NCBI RefSeq assembly: GCF_018982965.1
Contig: NZ_JACBYP010000030.1
Span: 1-64,000 of the forward strand
Reading direction: 5' to 3'
DNA from: Streptomyces mayonensis
Lineage (GTDB): Bacteria; Actinomycetota; Actinomycetes; Streptomycetales; Streptomycetaceae
Length of the DNA stretch: 64,000 bases
The notes under the pieces were generated by a model that saw nothing but the letters and a program-made list of their open reading frames with translations, ran no database searches and was not told the origin of the DNA. The translations under genes and the position numbers were made by a program. This document shows positions 17,517-25,883 of the stretch, piece by piece (within the stretch, counting starts at the first letter, position 1; each line of letters begins with the position of its first letter).

Positions 17517-17742
17517 TCTGGCACGGAGGGCACGGCCCGACCCCGCCGCACGGGACCACGGTCAGGGGCCTTCCCCGGGGAGGTCGGTCGTTCCCCCGGG
17601 GAGGCCGGTCCTTACCCGGGGGGGGCCTTCCCAGGGGGTCGGGTCCTTCCCAGGGAGGAGAAGAGGGCGCCCGCCTCGTGCAGGTGCACCAGGGGGAAGT
17701 GACGGCAGGCGCACGATGCCGTGCGGGGCCGTGGCCGCGAGT

Positions 17743-17760
17743 CTTGGTGGGTAACCCAAG
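17743..17760. promoter_or_regulatory. Operator/promoter-like inverted repeat before the MMPL gene
   Basis: CTTGGTGGGTAACCCAAG, with outer CTTGG/CCAAG arms and an inner TGGGT-A-ACCCA palindrome, lies 24 bases before the MMPL start. Candidate regulator site, perhaps for the neighbouring divergent TetR. The rest of 17517-17783 holds only imperfect GGGGAGG/CCTTCCC repeats. Confidence 0.45.
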
Positions 17761-17783
17761 ATCGATGCGGAGATTCCAGACAC

Positions 17784-20024
17784 GTGGCTACCTTCCTCCA
17801 CCGCATGGGCCGGGCCGCCTTCGGGCGGCGCCGGCTCGTGGTCCTGCTGTGGGCGGTGCTCCTCGGCCTCGCCGGAGCGGCCGCGGCCCAGGCACCGTCC
17901 GCCGGGGACGACGAGACGTCCTTCATGCCCGGCATCGAGGCGCAACGGGCCTTCGACCTGATCGGGGAGCGCTTCCCGGGCCAGGATGCCGACGGCGCGA
18001 GCGCACGGGTCGTGTTCATCGCGCCCGGCGGCGAGAAGGTGACCGCCGCCGAGCACCGGGCCGCCGTCGAGGCGTTCGTCGCGGACGCCGGGGACGGGCC
18101 GCGGGTCGCCGGCGCCGTCGGCCCCTTCACCTCCGGCGCGGTGAGCGAGGACGCCTCCACCGCGTACGCCACCGTGACCTACGAGGTCGGCTCCGGCGAC
18201 CTCACCGACGCCGACCGGAGCGCGCTCGAGGGCGCCGTCGACCGGGCCCGGGACTCCGGCCTCACGGTGGAGGTCGGCGGCAACGCGCTCGGCTCGCAGC
18301 CGGCCGTCGGGGGCGCGGCCGAGGCGATCGGCATCGGTCTGGCCGCCGTCGTCCTGCTGATCACGTTCGGTTCCCTGGCGGCGGCCGGGCTCCCGCTGCT
18401 CACCGCCGTGGTCGGCGTGGGCATCAGCGTGTGCGTGATTCTCGCGCTCGGCAGCGCCCTCGGACTGTCCATGACCACCGGGACGCTCGCCTCGATGCTC
18501 GGACTCGCGGTCGGCATCGACTACGCCCTGTTCGTGGTCTCCCGCTACCGGGAGGAACGGGCGAGCGGCCACGAGGCGCGGGAGGCGACGGGACTCGCGG
18601 TGGGTACGGCCGGGTCTGCGGTGGTCTTCGCCGGTCTCACGGTCGTCATCGCACTGGCCGGGCTCTCCGTGGTGGGCGTGCCGATGCTGACGAAGATGGG
18701 CCTGTGCGCGGCGGGCGCGGTGGTCGTGGGCGTCCTGGTGGCGCTGACCCTGGTGCCCGCCCTGCTCGGGATGTGGCCGGAGGCGGTCCTGCCCCGCACG
18801 TCGCGACGCGGCTCCGGCGCCACCGGCGGTCGGCGGACCGGTGCGGCGGACAACGGCGGTTCCCGCTGGGCCCGGTTCGTGCTGCGCCGCCCGGTGACCG
18901 TGCTGCTGGTCTGCCTGGCCGGTCTGGGTGTGCTCGCGCTGCCCGCCGCCGATCTGCGGCTCGGCATGCCCGGCGACGAGGCCAAGCCGGTCTCGACGAC
19001 GGAACGGCGCGCCTACGACGCGCTCGCCGACGGGTTCGGCCCGGGCTTCAACGGCCCCCTGACGATCGTCGCCGACGTCCGGGACGCCTCGGACCCGCAG
19101 GCCGCGGTGACGGCGATCGCCTCGCGGATCGAGGGCACGGACGGCGTCGTGTCCGTCTCGCCGCCCCGGTTCAACGCCGACGGCGACACCGCGCTGTTCT
19201 CGGCCGTCCCGGCCACCGCGCCGACCGACGGACGCACCAAGGAACTCGTGCAGACCATCCGGGCCGAGCGTCCCGGGCTGGAGGGCGGGACGGGCGCGGC
19301 CTTCGAGGTCACCGGAAGCACGGCGATGGACATCGACGTGGCGCAGGCGCTGCAGGACGCCCTCGTGCCCTACCTCACCGTCATCGTGGCGCTCTCCCTT
19401 CTCCTGCTGATGCTGGTGTTCCGCTCCGTACTCGTGCCGGTCAAGGCCGCGTTCGGGTTCCTGCTGTCGGTGCTGGCGTCGCTGGGCGCGGTCGTGGCGG
19501 TCTTCCAGTGGGGGTGGGGCGCCGGGCTGCTGGGCGTGGAGCACACCGGTCCGATCATGAGCCTGATGCCGGTCTTCCTGGTGGGCATCGTCTTCGGTCT
19601 GGCCATGGATTACGAGGTGTTCCTGGTCTCCCGGGTGCGGGAGGCGTACGTGCACGGGGCGCGGCCCGCGCAGGCGGTGACCGTCGGTTTCCGGCACAGT
19701 GCCCGTGTGGTCGTCGCCGCCGCGGTCATCATGATCGCGGTCTTCTCCGGCTTCGTGGGATCCGGCGAGTCGATGGTCAAGACGATCGGCTTCGGTCTCG
19801 CCGTCGCGGTGCTCTTCGACGCGTTCGTCGTCCGTATGGCTCTGGTGCCCGCCGTCCTGGCCCTGCTCGGGGACAGGGCGTGGTGGCTGCCCCGGCCGCT
19901 GGACCGGCTGCTGCCGCGCGTCGACATCGAGGGCACCGCACTCGCCGGACGGTCCGCGCACGTCCCGGCGCCCGCGGGCGGTGACACCCAGCCGCAGGAA
20001 CCTCAGGCGCCCGCCCGCACCTGA
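17784..20024 (+). CDS. MMPL family RND transporter
   Basis: Large RND-type exporter of 746 residues, in the family that moves lipids or hydrophobic compounds. Typical duplicated layout: TM1 (RLVVLLWAVLLGLAGAAAA), an extracytoplasmic domain (about 40-180), a five-helix block with VGIDYALFVVSRYREER, then a second half with TM7, a loop and a second block with VGIVFGLAMDYEVFLVSRVREAY. The paired GxDYxLFxxSR / MDYEVFLVSR motifs are the proton-relay signatures of MMPL. GTG 17784 is chosen because the hydrophobic N-terminus begins 12 residues later and GGAG lies upstream. Cargo unknown. It is followed by a two-component system on the same strand. Confidence 0.9.
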   Translation: MATFLHRMGRAAFGRRRLVVLLWAVLLGLAGAAAAQAPSAGDDETSFMPGIEAQRAFDLIGERFPGQDADGASARVVFIAPGGEKVTAAEHRAAVEAFVADAGDGPRVAGAVGPFTSGAVSEDASTAYATVTYEVGSGDLTDADRSALEGAVDRARDSGLTVEVGGNALGSQPAVGGAAEAIGIGLAAVVLLITFGSLAAAGLPLLTAVVGVGISVCVILALGSALGLSMTTGTLASMLGLAVGIDYALFVVSRYREERASGHEAREATGLAVGTAGSAVVFAGLTVVIALAGLSVVGVPMLTKMGLCAAGAVVVGVLVALTLVPALLGMWPEAVLPRTSRRGSGATGGRRTGAADNGGSRWARFVLRRPVTVLLVCLAGLGVLALPAADLRLGMPGDEAKPVSTTERRAYDALADGFGPGFNGPLTIVADVRDASDPQAAVTAIASRIEGTDGVVSVSPPRFNADGDTALFSAVPATAPTDGRTKELVQTIRAERPGLEGGTGAAFEVTGSTAMDIDVAQALQDALVPYLTVIVALSLLLLMLVFRSVLVPVKAAFGFLLSVLASLGAVVAVFQWGWGAGLLGVEHTGPIMSLMPVFLVGIVFGLAMDYEVFLVSRVREAYVHGARPAQAVTVGFRHSARVVVAAAVIMIAVFSGFVGSGESMVKTIGFGLAVAVLFDAFVVRMALVPAVLALLGDRAWWLPRPLDRLLPRVDIEGTALAGRSAHVPAPAGGDTQPQEPQAPART

Positions 20025-20167
20025 ACCGGTCCGTACCCGTACCGGTCTGCGCCTGTACCCGGTCCTGCACCCTTACCGGCGTCCCCGCGGGCCGCGGCAC
20101 CGTCTCCGGCGGCTCCGCGGCCCGCGTCTGTCACGATGGCACCCCAGCCCCACCGGGAGAACGCGCG

Positions 20168-20182
20168 ATGAGCACACCATGA
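20168..20182 (+). other. Four-codon mini-ORF (MSTP) overlapping the kinase start
   Basis: The only good ribosome site here, GGGAGA at 20155-20160, is spaced 7 bases from ATG 20168, which reads Met-Ser-Thr-Pro then TGA. That TGA overlaps the kinase ATG at 20179 (ATGA). The kinase start is about 18 bases from the ribosome site, too far for normal initiation. A start duplication (ATGAGCAC repeated 11 bases apart) may have created this. Confidence 0.5.
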
Positions 20183-21399
20183 GCACCCTTTGGCAGCGCC
20201 GCGTGGCGAGCCGCCGGACCACCGAGGCCCTCACGCTCACGCTCCTGTTCGCGATCGCCCTCTCCGGCTGCTTCCTCTCGTTCGGCGTGATGCCGGGCCG
20301 GCCCCCGATGTGGGCCGGCGTCGCGCTGTCCGCGCTCGCGTGCGCGGCGCTGGCCCGGCGCCGCAGGTACCCCTTCCGGGTGCTGGCGGTGACGACCTTG
20401 TGCGTGGTGGCCGTGTCCGCGCTGGGCCACCTCGTGACCGCGATGCTCATGAGCCCGCTCATGGTCGCGCAGTACTCCGTGAGCCTGCGCGCCGAGCGCC
20501 GGTCCGGCTGGTACGCCGCTCTGGTGGCGACGGCGGCCCTGGTGGCCTCCGGGCTCTTCCACGACGAGCTGCGCGACCAGTGGCTGATCGGCCTGGTCAA
20601 CCCGGCCGCCTGGGTCCCGCTGTCCGCGGCGTTCGGCGGCTACGTGCGCGTCCGCCGCGAGTACGCCGCCGCCCGCACCGAGCACATCGCGCGCGAACGC
20701 GAGGAGGAGGCCCGCCACCGCGTCGTCCAGGAACGCATGCGCATCGCCCGTGAGCTGCACGACGTCGTCGCCCACCACCTCACCCTGGCCCACGCCCAGG
20801 CGGGTGTCGCGGCGCACCTCGCGCGTACCGATCCGGAGCAGGCGCACGGGATCATGGACCGGCTGTCGGACACCACGGCCGCGGCCCTGCGCGAACTCAA
20901 GTCCACCGTCGGCCTGCTGCGCCAGGACACCGACACCGACGACGGGCTGGCACCGGCGCCGGGCCTGGCCCGCCTGCCCGACCTGGTGGCGGCCTGCGCC
21001 GCGGCCGACCTGAAGGTGACGGTCAGCACTGAGGGCGAGCCTCGGCCGCTTCCGCCGGGGCTCGACCTGACGGCGTACCGGATCGTCCAGGAGTCCCTCA
21101 CCAACGTCACCAAGCACGCGGGCCCCGCCACCGCCGAGGTACGGCTGGCGCACGGGGCACGCTTCCTGACGCTCACGGTCACCAACGACACCGCCGGCCC
21201 GCGCCCCGCTCCTCCGCCCGCCCCCGGCTTCGGGCTCCTCGGCATGCGCGAGCGGGCCCTCGCCGCGGGCGGCACCTTCCACGCTGGGCCCCGTGCGGGA
21301 GGCGGCTTCGAGGTCGCCTGCACCCTCCCCCTGCACGGCCCTCTCCCCGGTCCCCTTCCCGGTCCTCTTCCCGGCCACGACGAAAGCACCGCCCGATGA
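20179..21399 (+). CDS. NarL-type two-component sensor histidine kinase (HisKA_3)
   Basis: Membrane-bound sensor kinase of 406 residues. About five hydrophobic helices occupy residues 15-150 with very short loops, so the stimulus is probably intramembrane or cell-envelope. The HisKA_3 dimerisation helix contains RIARELHDVVAHHLTLAHAQAGVAAHL with the phospho-acceptor His at about residue 194. The HATPase domain shows the N box (ESLTNVTKHAGPATAEVRLAH) and G box (PGFGLLGMRERALAAGGTFHAG). The C-terminus carries three GPLP repeats. The stop overlaps the response regulator ATG. ATG 20179 is the first in-frame start consistent with the TM region, but its ribosome site is poorly placed (see the mini-ORF). 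Confidence 0.9.
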   Translation: MSTLWQRRVASRRTTEALTLTLLFAIALSGCFLSFGVMPGRPPMWAGVALSALACAALARRRRYPFRVLAVTTLCVVAVSALGHLVTAMLMSPLMVAQYSVSLRAERRSGWYAALVATAALVASGLFHDELRDQWLIGLVNPAAWVPLSAAFGGYVRVRREYAAARTEHIAREREEEARHRVVQERMRIARELHDVVAHHLTLAHAQAGVAAHLARTDPEQAHGIMDRLSDTTAAALRELKSTVGLLRQDTDTDDGLAPAPGLARLPDLVAACAAADLKVTVSTEGEPRPLPPGLDLTAYRIVQESLTNVTKHAGPATAEVRLAHGARFLTLTVTNDTAGPRPAPPPAPGFGLLGMRERALAAGGTFHAGPRAGGGFEVACTLPLHGPLPGPLPGPLPGHDESTAR

Positions 21400-22082
21400 C
21401 CATCCGCGTCCTGCTCGCCGACGACCAGGCCCTGCTGCGGGCCACCTTCCGCATCCTCATCGACTCGGATCCCGGGATGACCGTGGTCGCGGAGGCCGCC
21501 GACGGCCGGGAGGCGATCGAGCTCACCCGGGCCCACGCACCGGACGTGGTCCTGATGGACCTCCGCATGCCGGACACCGACGGCCTGACCGCCACCGCCG
21601 ACATCTGCGCACGGCCGGATCTGGCGGCCACCCGGGTCCTGGTCCTCACCACCTTCGAGAACGACCAGAACGTCGCCAGGGCGCTGCGCGCGGGCGCCAG
21701 CGGCTTCCTGGGCAAGGACGTCAGCCCGGACGTCCTGCTGACCGGCATCCGCACCGTCGCCGCCGGCGAGTCCCTGCTCTCCCCGACGGCGACCCGGACT
21801 CTCATCACCCGCTTCCTGGCCACCCCGGACGACGAGGCACCGCCGGCCCTGCCCGCACTCCTCGCCACCATCACCGAGCGCGAACGCGAGGTCATGACGC
21901 TGGCCGCGCACGGCATGTCCAACACCGAGATCGCCGACCACCTCGTGGTCAGCCCCCTGACCGTGCGCAGCCACGTCCAGCGCGCCATGACCAAACTCCA
22001 CGCCCGCGACCGCGCCCAACTCGTGGTGATCGCCTACCGGAGCGGCCTGGTCCGCCCGCGGCCAGAGGGCGACCGCCCGTAG
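21396..22082 (+). CDS. NarL/LuxR-family response regulator
   Basis: DNA-binding response regulator of 228 residues. Receiver domain: LLADDQALLRATFRIL (acidic pocket), phospho-acceptor Asp55 in VVLMDLRMPDTDG, Thr in VLVLTTFEND, Lys in GASGFLGKDV. LuxR-type HTH at about residues 155-215: LTEREREVMTLAAHGMSNTEIADHLVVSPLTVRSHVQRAMTKLHARDRAQLVVIAY. Translationally coupled to the kinase (ATGA). A likely target is its own operon or the upstream MMPL exporter, which is inference from position. Just past its stop lies the truncated 3' end of a convergent toxin gene. Confidence 0.93.
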   Translation: MTIRVLLADDQALLRATFRILIDSDPGMTVVAEAADGREAIELTRAHAPDVVLMDLRMPDTDGLTATADICARPDLAATRVLVLTTFENDQNVARALRAGASGFLGKDVSPDVLLTGIRTVAAGESLLSPTATRTLITRFLATPDDEAPPALPALLATITEREREVMTLAAHGMSNTEIADHLVVSPLTVRSHVQRAMTKLHARDRAQLVVIAYRSGLVRPRPEGDRP

Positions 22083-22106
22083 CCCCGGACCGCTGCCGCA
22101 GCTCGC

Positions 22107-22274
22107 GGAGACCCTGTACATGTCGCCGCCGAGGCGTGAGGCATTGATCGGACGTGGATTGCCGACGAGGTCCCAGGCACCGGCCGTTACGAGCATGGCC
22201 GCATCCGGGTGTCGTTCGTTCAGGGCGCCCAGTTGATCGATGGCGACGTCGGTCCAGACGATCTCGTACGTCAC
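22107..22274 (-). pseudogene. Truncated RelE/ParE-type toxin gene
   Basis: The N-terminal 56 residues match the RelE/ParE toxin pattern (TYEIVWTDVAIDQLGALNERHP, DLVGNPRPINASRLGG, MYRVS), but the final 30 or so residues, including the strand that normally reads YRVLYEI and the catalytic C-terminus, are missing. The frame runs on into sequence antisense to the response regulator. GTG start overlapping the upstream antitoxin-like stop by four bases (GTGA), as in an intact TA operon. The breakpoint is within about 25 bases of the response regulator stop. Probably non-toxic. Confidence 0.65.
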
Positions 22275-22429
22275 CTCTTGACGGTCCCGTCAGGGTTCGG
22301 CCTGAAACGAGCTGCCACCTCGGCATGGGACACGCGGCGGGTGGTCTGGGCCCTGCTCTCCTCCGCCGTGGCAATGTCACGGGCGTCTTCGAGTGCTTGG
22401 AAGTAGTCCAGCAGCTCCATGGGGATCAC
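22271..22429 (-). CDS. Short antitoxin-like protein
   Basis: Protein of 52 residues (IPMELLDYFQALEDARDIATAEESRAQTTRRVSHAEVAARFRPNPDG) resembling the C-terminal half of RelB/Phd-like antitoxins, where an E-S-R-A helix followed by VSHAEVAARF wraps the toxin. No DNA-binding N-terminal domain is present, so it is either a truncated antitoxin or a minimal one. GTG 22429 overlaps the stop of the ATP-binding gene (GTGA) and its own stop overlaps the toxin start, so all three genes are coupled. An ATG at 22420 is an alternative start. Confidence 0.55.
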   Translation of the reverse strand: MIPMELLDYFQALEDARDIATAEESRAQTTRRVSHAEVAARFRPNPDGTVKR

Positions 22430-22860
22430 TGCTCGAGCTCCGCCCAAACGGTCTTGACCACGGGATCGTCGGCCGTCCAGCCCCAGTCGGCCGCGAGGGC
22501 CTCGACGAGCAGCAGGCCCCGCCCGTTCTCCGCCTCGGGAGGCGGCGCGCTCAGGGTGCCGGGGCGCGGCGGGAGCCGGTCGGGGCGGGTGTCGGACACG
22601 GCGATGCGGAGTCGTCCGGTCGCGGGCACGAACGTGAGAGTGAGGCGGAAGTCCCGGCCCTGGGCGCGGCCGTGGCTGATGGCGTTGGCGGCGAGTTCCG
22701 CAGTGACGGCGCCGGCGTCCTCGATGACGGACGCCTCGTGCGGGACGCCCCAGTCGATGAGCCGGCTCACGACCAGCGTGCGGGCGAGGCGGGCACCGCG
22801 TCGGGTCGAGCTGAGGAGCACGGTGAACGGGCTGACGGGAGCGGCGGTTTCTGCATTCAC
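22426..22860 (-). CDS. RsbW/SpoIIAB-like ATP-binding regulatory protein
   Basis: HATPase_c_2-type protein of 144 residues, the Streptomyces class related to anti-sigma factor kinases. N box SVIEDAGAVTAELAANAISHGRAQGRDF (about residues 44-72), G1 motif RIAVSDTRPDRLPP, G2 motif AENGRGLLLVEALAADWGW. No HTH and no membrane segment. Such proteins are abundant in Streptomyces, usually of unknown partner and often beside HTH/DUF397 genes, as here where an HTH gene is divergent 157 bases away. Translationally coupled downstream to the antitoxin-like gene, which is unusual. Confidence 0.85.
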   Translation of the reverse strand: MNAETAAPVSPFTVLLSSTRRGARLARTLVVSRLIDWGVPHEASVIEDAGAVTAELAANAISHGRAQGRDFRLTLTFVPATGRLRIAVSDTRPDRLPPRPGTLSAPPPEAENGRGLLLVEALAADWGWTADDPVVKTVWAELEQ

Positions 22861-23017
22861 AGGGTGACCTTCCCGTCACTGTGAATAACCTGAACAGGGA
22901 GGTTCGGCGTACCCGGACGCGCTGTACGGGTCGTGTGCGGGCCTGTACGGGTCCGGTTGCGTGCCTTGAGGGCGGCGGGCCCGGTTGGTAGGGGCAGTTC
23001 GCGGACTTGGGGACGTG

Positions 23018-23866
23018 GTGTCATTGGCAGCCCGCCAGCAGAAGAAGCCGAGCAACGGCAACGACGACAAGCCCGCGATCTGGGCCGGATACGGCAAGTT
23101 GGTCCGGCTCTTCCGGGACAAGGCGGGCCTCACGCAGCAGGCACTGGCCGAGGCCGTGGGGTACTCGTACGAGCAGGTCGCCTCCATCGAACAGGGCCGC
23201 CGCCCGGCGAAGGCGGCGTTCACGGAGGCGGCGGAGCGGGTGCTGGGGGCGGGCGGGGTGCTGGCTGCGCTGCAGAGCGAGGTGGAGCGCGCCAAGCTGC
23301 CCACCTTCTTCCAGGACTTCGCCTTGCTGGAGGCCGAGGCGCTCAGCCGGTTCTCCTACGATGCCCTGCTCGTCCCAGGGCTGCTCCAGACCGAACGCTA
23401 CGGACGCGCGCTGTTCCGTGCGCACTACCCGCCCCTGAGCGACGATGCCATCGAACGCCTCACAGACGCCCGGCTCGCGCGCCAGACACTGCTGCACCGG
23501 GAAACCACATCTCTGATGCTGGTGTTCATCATCGAGGAAAACGCCCTGCGCCGACTTGTGGGTGACGATGCGACCATGGCAGGGCAGTACGAGCACCTGC
23601 TGGAGTCGGCCGAGCTTCGCAACGTGGAGATCCAGATCATGCCGAACAGCCGCGGAGCCCACAGCGGGCTGAACGGCTCGATGGTGCTGCTGGAGACTCA
23701 AGACCGCCGTCAGGTCGTGTACATCGAGTCCCAGGACGTCGTGAGCGTCCTCTCAGAACGCCAGCTGGTCAGCGAGTTCTGGCTGCGCTATGGGATGCTG
23801 CGGACGCAGGCCCTCGACACAGGTGCCTCGGCAGACTTCATCAAGCAGGTGGCAGAGGAGCTATGA
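23018..23866 (+). CDS. HTH (XRE) and DUF5753 domain regulator
   Basis: DNA-binding regulator of 282 residues. Helix-turn-helix at about residues 25-75: GKLVRLFRDKAGLTQQALAEAVGYSYEQVASIEQGRRPAKAAFTEAAERVLG. The rest is the DUF5753 domain, with LVPGLLQTERYGRALF, LLHRETTSLMLVFIIEENALRRLVGD, NVEIQIMPNSRGAHSGLNGSMVLLE and YIESQDVVSVLSERQLVSEFWLRYGMLRTQALD in canonical order. GTG 23018 is the likely start (a second GTG lies one codon earlier). Its stop overlaps the DUF397 gene (ATGA). This pairing is a standard Streptomyces regulatory cassette, homologous to the BldB/WhiJ-type systems. Confidence 0.92.
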   Translation: MSLAARQQKKPSNGNDDKPAIWAGYGKLVRLFRDKAGLTQQALAEAVGYSYEQVASIEQGRRPAKAAFTEAAERVLGAGGVLAALQSEVERAKLPTFFQDFALLEAEALSRFSYDALLVPGLLQTERYGRALFRAHYPPLSDDAIERLTDARLARQTLLHRETTSLMLVFIIEENALRRLVGDDATMAGQYEHLLESAELRNVEIQIMPNSRGAHSGLNGSMVLLETQDRRQVVYIESQDVVSVLSERQLVSEFWLRYGMLRTQALDTGASADFIKQVAEEL

Positions 23867-24081
23867 CCATAGATCAGGCACGCCACGCACCCGACCGTCT
23901 GAGCTGGTGGAAGAGCAGCTACAGCGGGACAAGCGGCGGAGACTGCGTCGAGGTCGCCGCGGCCTCCGCGACCGTGCACGTGCGGGACTCCAAGAACCGC
24001 GCCCAGCCTTCGATCAGCGTGGGCGCGGCACAGTGGGCCGCGTTCGTCGGGTTCGCGGGCGATCGGGCAACGGAGCTGTAG
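23863..24081 (+). CDS. DUF397 domain protein
   Basis: Small protein of 72 residues with the DUF397 pattern: LSWWKSSYSGTSGGDCVEVAAASATVHVRDSKNRAQPSISVGAAQWAAFVGFA. In WhiJ-type loci the DUF397 protein is thought to modulate the cognate HTH/DUF5753 regulator, whose gene it overlaps here by four bases. Full length for the family; no secretion signal. Convergent with the beta-family gene 54 bases downstream. Confidence 0.93.
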   Translation: MTIDQARHAPDRLSWWKSSYSGTSGGDCVEVAAASATVHVRDSKNRAQPSISVGAAQWAAFVGFAGDRATEL

Positions 24082-24134
24082 AGACCGGAGAGAACACAGC
24101 ACGCCCTCGACCTCGTGACGGCCTCCGGCGCAGG

Positions 24135-25178
24135 TCACTCAGTATCCAGACTCTTGGCCACGAACGTCATGTGCTGAATGTTCCCCATCTTGTTCCAGGT
24201 TGCATGAGCTCCTGTACTGACGGCACCCTGGGAACGATCCCGCAGCCACATCTCCCCCAGCCCCGCCTGCGCGCCACGGAAGTCCACGAGACCGGTGAGG
24301 CACCTGGCCGCCTTCCGGTTCGCCTCCTCGTACTGCTTGCCGTGCGGGACCTTGGACAGGTGGTACGAACGGGCCGTCGTGTAGCGAAGGATGCCCCAGG
24401 ACGGGCCTCCGTCGCCGGCGGACGGCGTACGGGAGACGTATGTGGCGGGATGGATGCCATAGTCGCCGTAGCGGAGTCGGGGCAGGTAGGACCGTTCACC
24501 GTGGCGGATCTCGTGCCAGGTCTCCCAGTCCGAGCGCGGGGCTTCGTACGGCACGCCCACCTGGAAGTTGTCCGGCGCTTCGGGGAAGCCGCCGGCGAGG
24601 ACGGTCACGGTGCGCCAGGCGGTGAGGGGGACCAGGGTGTCCAGGGCGCGCAGTGCCTCCTTGGCCGCGTCGGGGCGGTCGGGCAGGACGGTGGCGAGGT
24701 CGAGGAACAGGTCGACGGGGTGGCCCGTGGGCAGTCGGTCGAGCAACACGGAGACGTCCGCGGCCATGCGGTCGTTCCAGTCACCGGGAAGGCGTACGCG
24801 GACGCCGAGCCCGTCACCGCCGTGGCGGGCCGCCGCGAGGGCGAGCACCTGCTGGGCGCCGGGGCGTCCCGGTCCGGTGACCGGCCGCAAGTTGCGGTCG
24901 TCCCACCACTCCGGAGGCAGCACCTCGGCCAGGACCGCCGCCTCGGCCTCGTCGGCGAAGGGCGCGTCCAGCCAACCATGCCCGAGACGCTGTGCGGTGG
25001 AGATGTCGCCGGCCTCCTTGGCCAGGCGTCCGGCGAGCGGCTTCGGCAGCACGTCGGGGCGCGGTGGCAACGTCCACAGCGGGGCGACCCGGCGCCGTAC
25101 GTCCGGTGTCAGCGCACGGTAGGCCGCCTCGGCGTGGGGCCGGGTCGGCAGGACGGGAACGTACGGCGGTACGGACAC
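24135..25178 (-). CDS. Beta family protein (PF14350-like)
   Basis: Protein of 347 residues resembling the beta-protein family seen in phages and mobile regions. The N-terminus YVPVLPTRPHAEAAYRALTPDVRRRVAPLWTLPPRPD matches the family's YVPxLxxRxxExxAL...PLxEL start. It continues with a VDLFLDLATVLPD strand pattern, ALDTLVPLTAWRTVTVLAGGFPEAPDNF, and ends with an RYTTARSYHLSKVPHGKQYEEANRKAARCLTGLVDFRGAQAGLGEMWLRDRSQG segment. No catalytic site is recognised. GTG 25178 is preceded by AGGGGAAA. It sits next to an HTH/DUF397 pair and decayed TA genes, a setting compatible with a defence or mobile-element origin, but no function is known to me. Confidence 0.65.
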   Translation of the reverse strand: MSVPPYVPVLPTRPHAEAAYRALTPDVRRRVAPLWTLPPRPDVLPKPLAGRLAKEAGDISTAQRLGHGWLDAPFADEAEAAVLAEVLPPEWWDDRNLRPVTGPGRPGAQQVLALAAARHGGDGLGVRVRLPGDWNDRMAADVSVLLDRLPTGHPVDLFLDLATVLPDRPDAAKEALRALDTLVPLTAWRTVTVLAGGFPEAPDNFQVGVPYEAPRSDWETWHEIRHGERSYLPRLRYGDYGIHPATYVSRTPSAGDGGPSWGILRYTTARSYHLSKVPHGKQYEEANRKAARCLTGLVDFRGAQAGLGEMWLRDRSQGAVSTGAHATWNKMGNIQHMTFVAKSLDTE

Positions 25179-25472
25179 GGCGTTTCCCCTCGGCACTGCC
25201 CGTGCTCGGATACTTCCCTTGCTGCCTCGCACTTTGTTCGTGTTCTTTCAGGGTGGAACCAAGCAAGAAGGTCCGAAAGGGCGGCAATCAGACACACCAC
25301 GGCCCTGCATGAGTGTGTCCAGTTGTCCGGCGGGAGCGATCCCCGGTGAGCCCGTCCCGTCGCACACTGTCCGACCTGCAGCGGGCTCCGCTGCTCCGCT
25401 GTCTGGTGCGGCTGTTCCGGCCCGAGCTGCGCCGGACGTTGCAGCTCAGGCCGACGACACGCGGTGCGCCGG

Positions 25473-25883
25473 TCAGTGTGCCCGCATTCCCGACGAGGCG
25501 GCCTGGCTCGCGAACTGGAACTTGAACTTGGTTCCGTCGATGACGTCTGTGGCGATGACCTTCCACTGCCCGGCTGTCGTGGTCTTGTAGCCGCTCTGGC
25601 AGTAGTTCAGCCCTCCTCCGCTGGCGTAGAAGCACACCTTCACCTTGCGGCTGGTGTTGGTCTTGATGTTGATGTCTGCGCAGTTGCCGGTCGCGAAGTA
25701 CAGGGCGCCGCTGGACGGCTGGAAGTACGTGCCCGAGGGCTTGCTGTAGCTCCATGCGTTGCCGTAGCAGGACTGGGCGCCCTGTTCGGCCGCCCCTGCG
25801 TCGGCCGTCGTGCCGACCACGACACTCGCGGCGGCAAGGCTGCCGGTCAGGACGGAGGTGACGAGGCGGTTGCGCGTCTTCAC
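25473..25883 (-). CDS. Small secreted cysteine-containing protein A (paralog of the gene at 26052)
   Basis: Protein of 136 residues with a Sec signal peptide (KTRNRLVTSVLTGSLAAASVVVG then AAEQGA) and a mature domain of about 105 residues containing four Cys (39, 68, 84 and 95) that could form two disulfides. Conserved blocks shared with the divergent paralog include EQGA-SCYG, DINIKTNT-R-VKVCF, CQ--YK, TAG-W-VIAT. The mature part is predicted beta-rich from alternating residues; I do not recognise a family. GTG 25883 has GGGAG upstream. The intergenic stretch 25179-25472 before the beta-family gene holds nothing I can name. Confidence 0.75.
   Translation of the reverse strand: MKTRNRLVTSVLTGSLAAASVVVGTTADAGAAEQGAQSCYGNAWSYSKPSGTYFQPSSGALYFATGNCADINIKTNTSRKVKVCFYASGGGLNYCQSGYKTTTAGQWKVIATDVIDGTKFKFQFASQAASSGMRAH

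Noticed and set aside
20168..20170. ATG 20168 as start of the sensor kinase
   Set aside because: It is in a different frame and meets a stop after four codons; recorded as a mini-ORF instead.
20640..22274. 544-codon - strand frame beginning with RelE-like sequence
   Set aside because: Only the first 56 codons resemble a toxin; the remainder is antisense to the response regulator and kinase.
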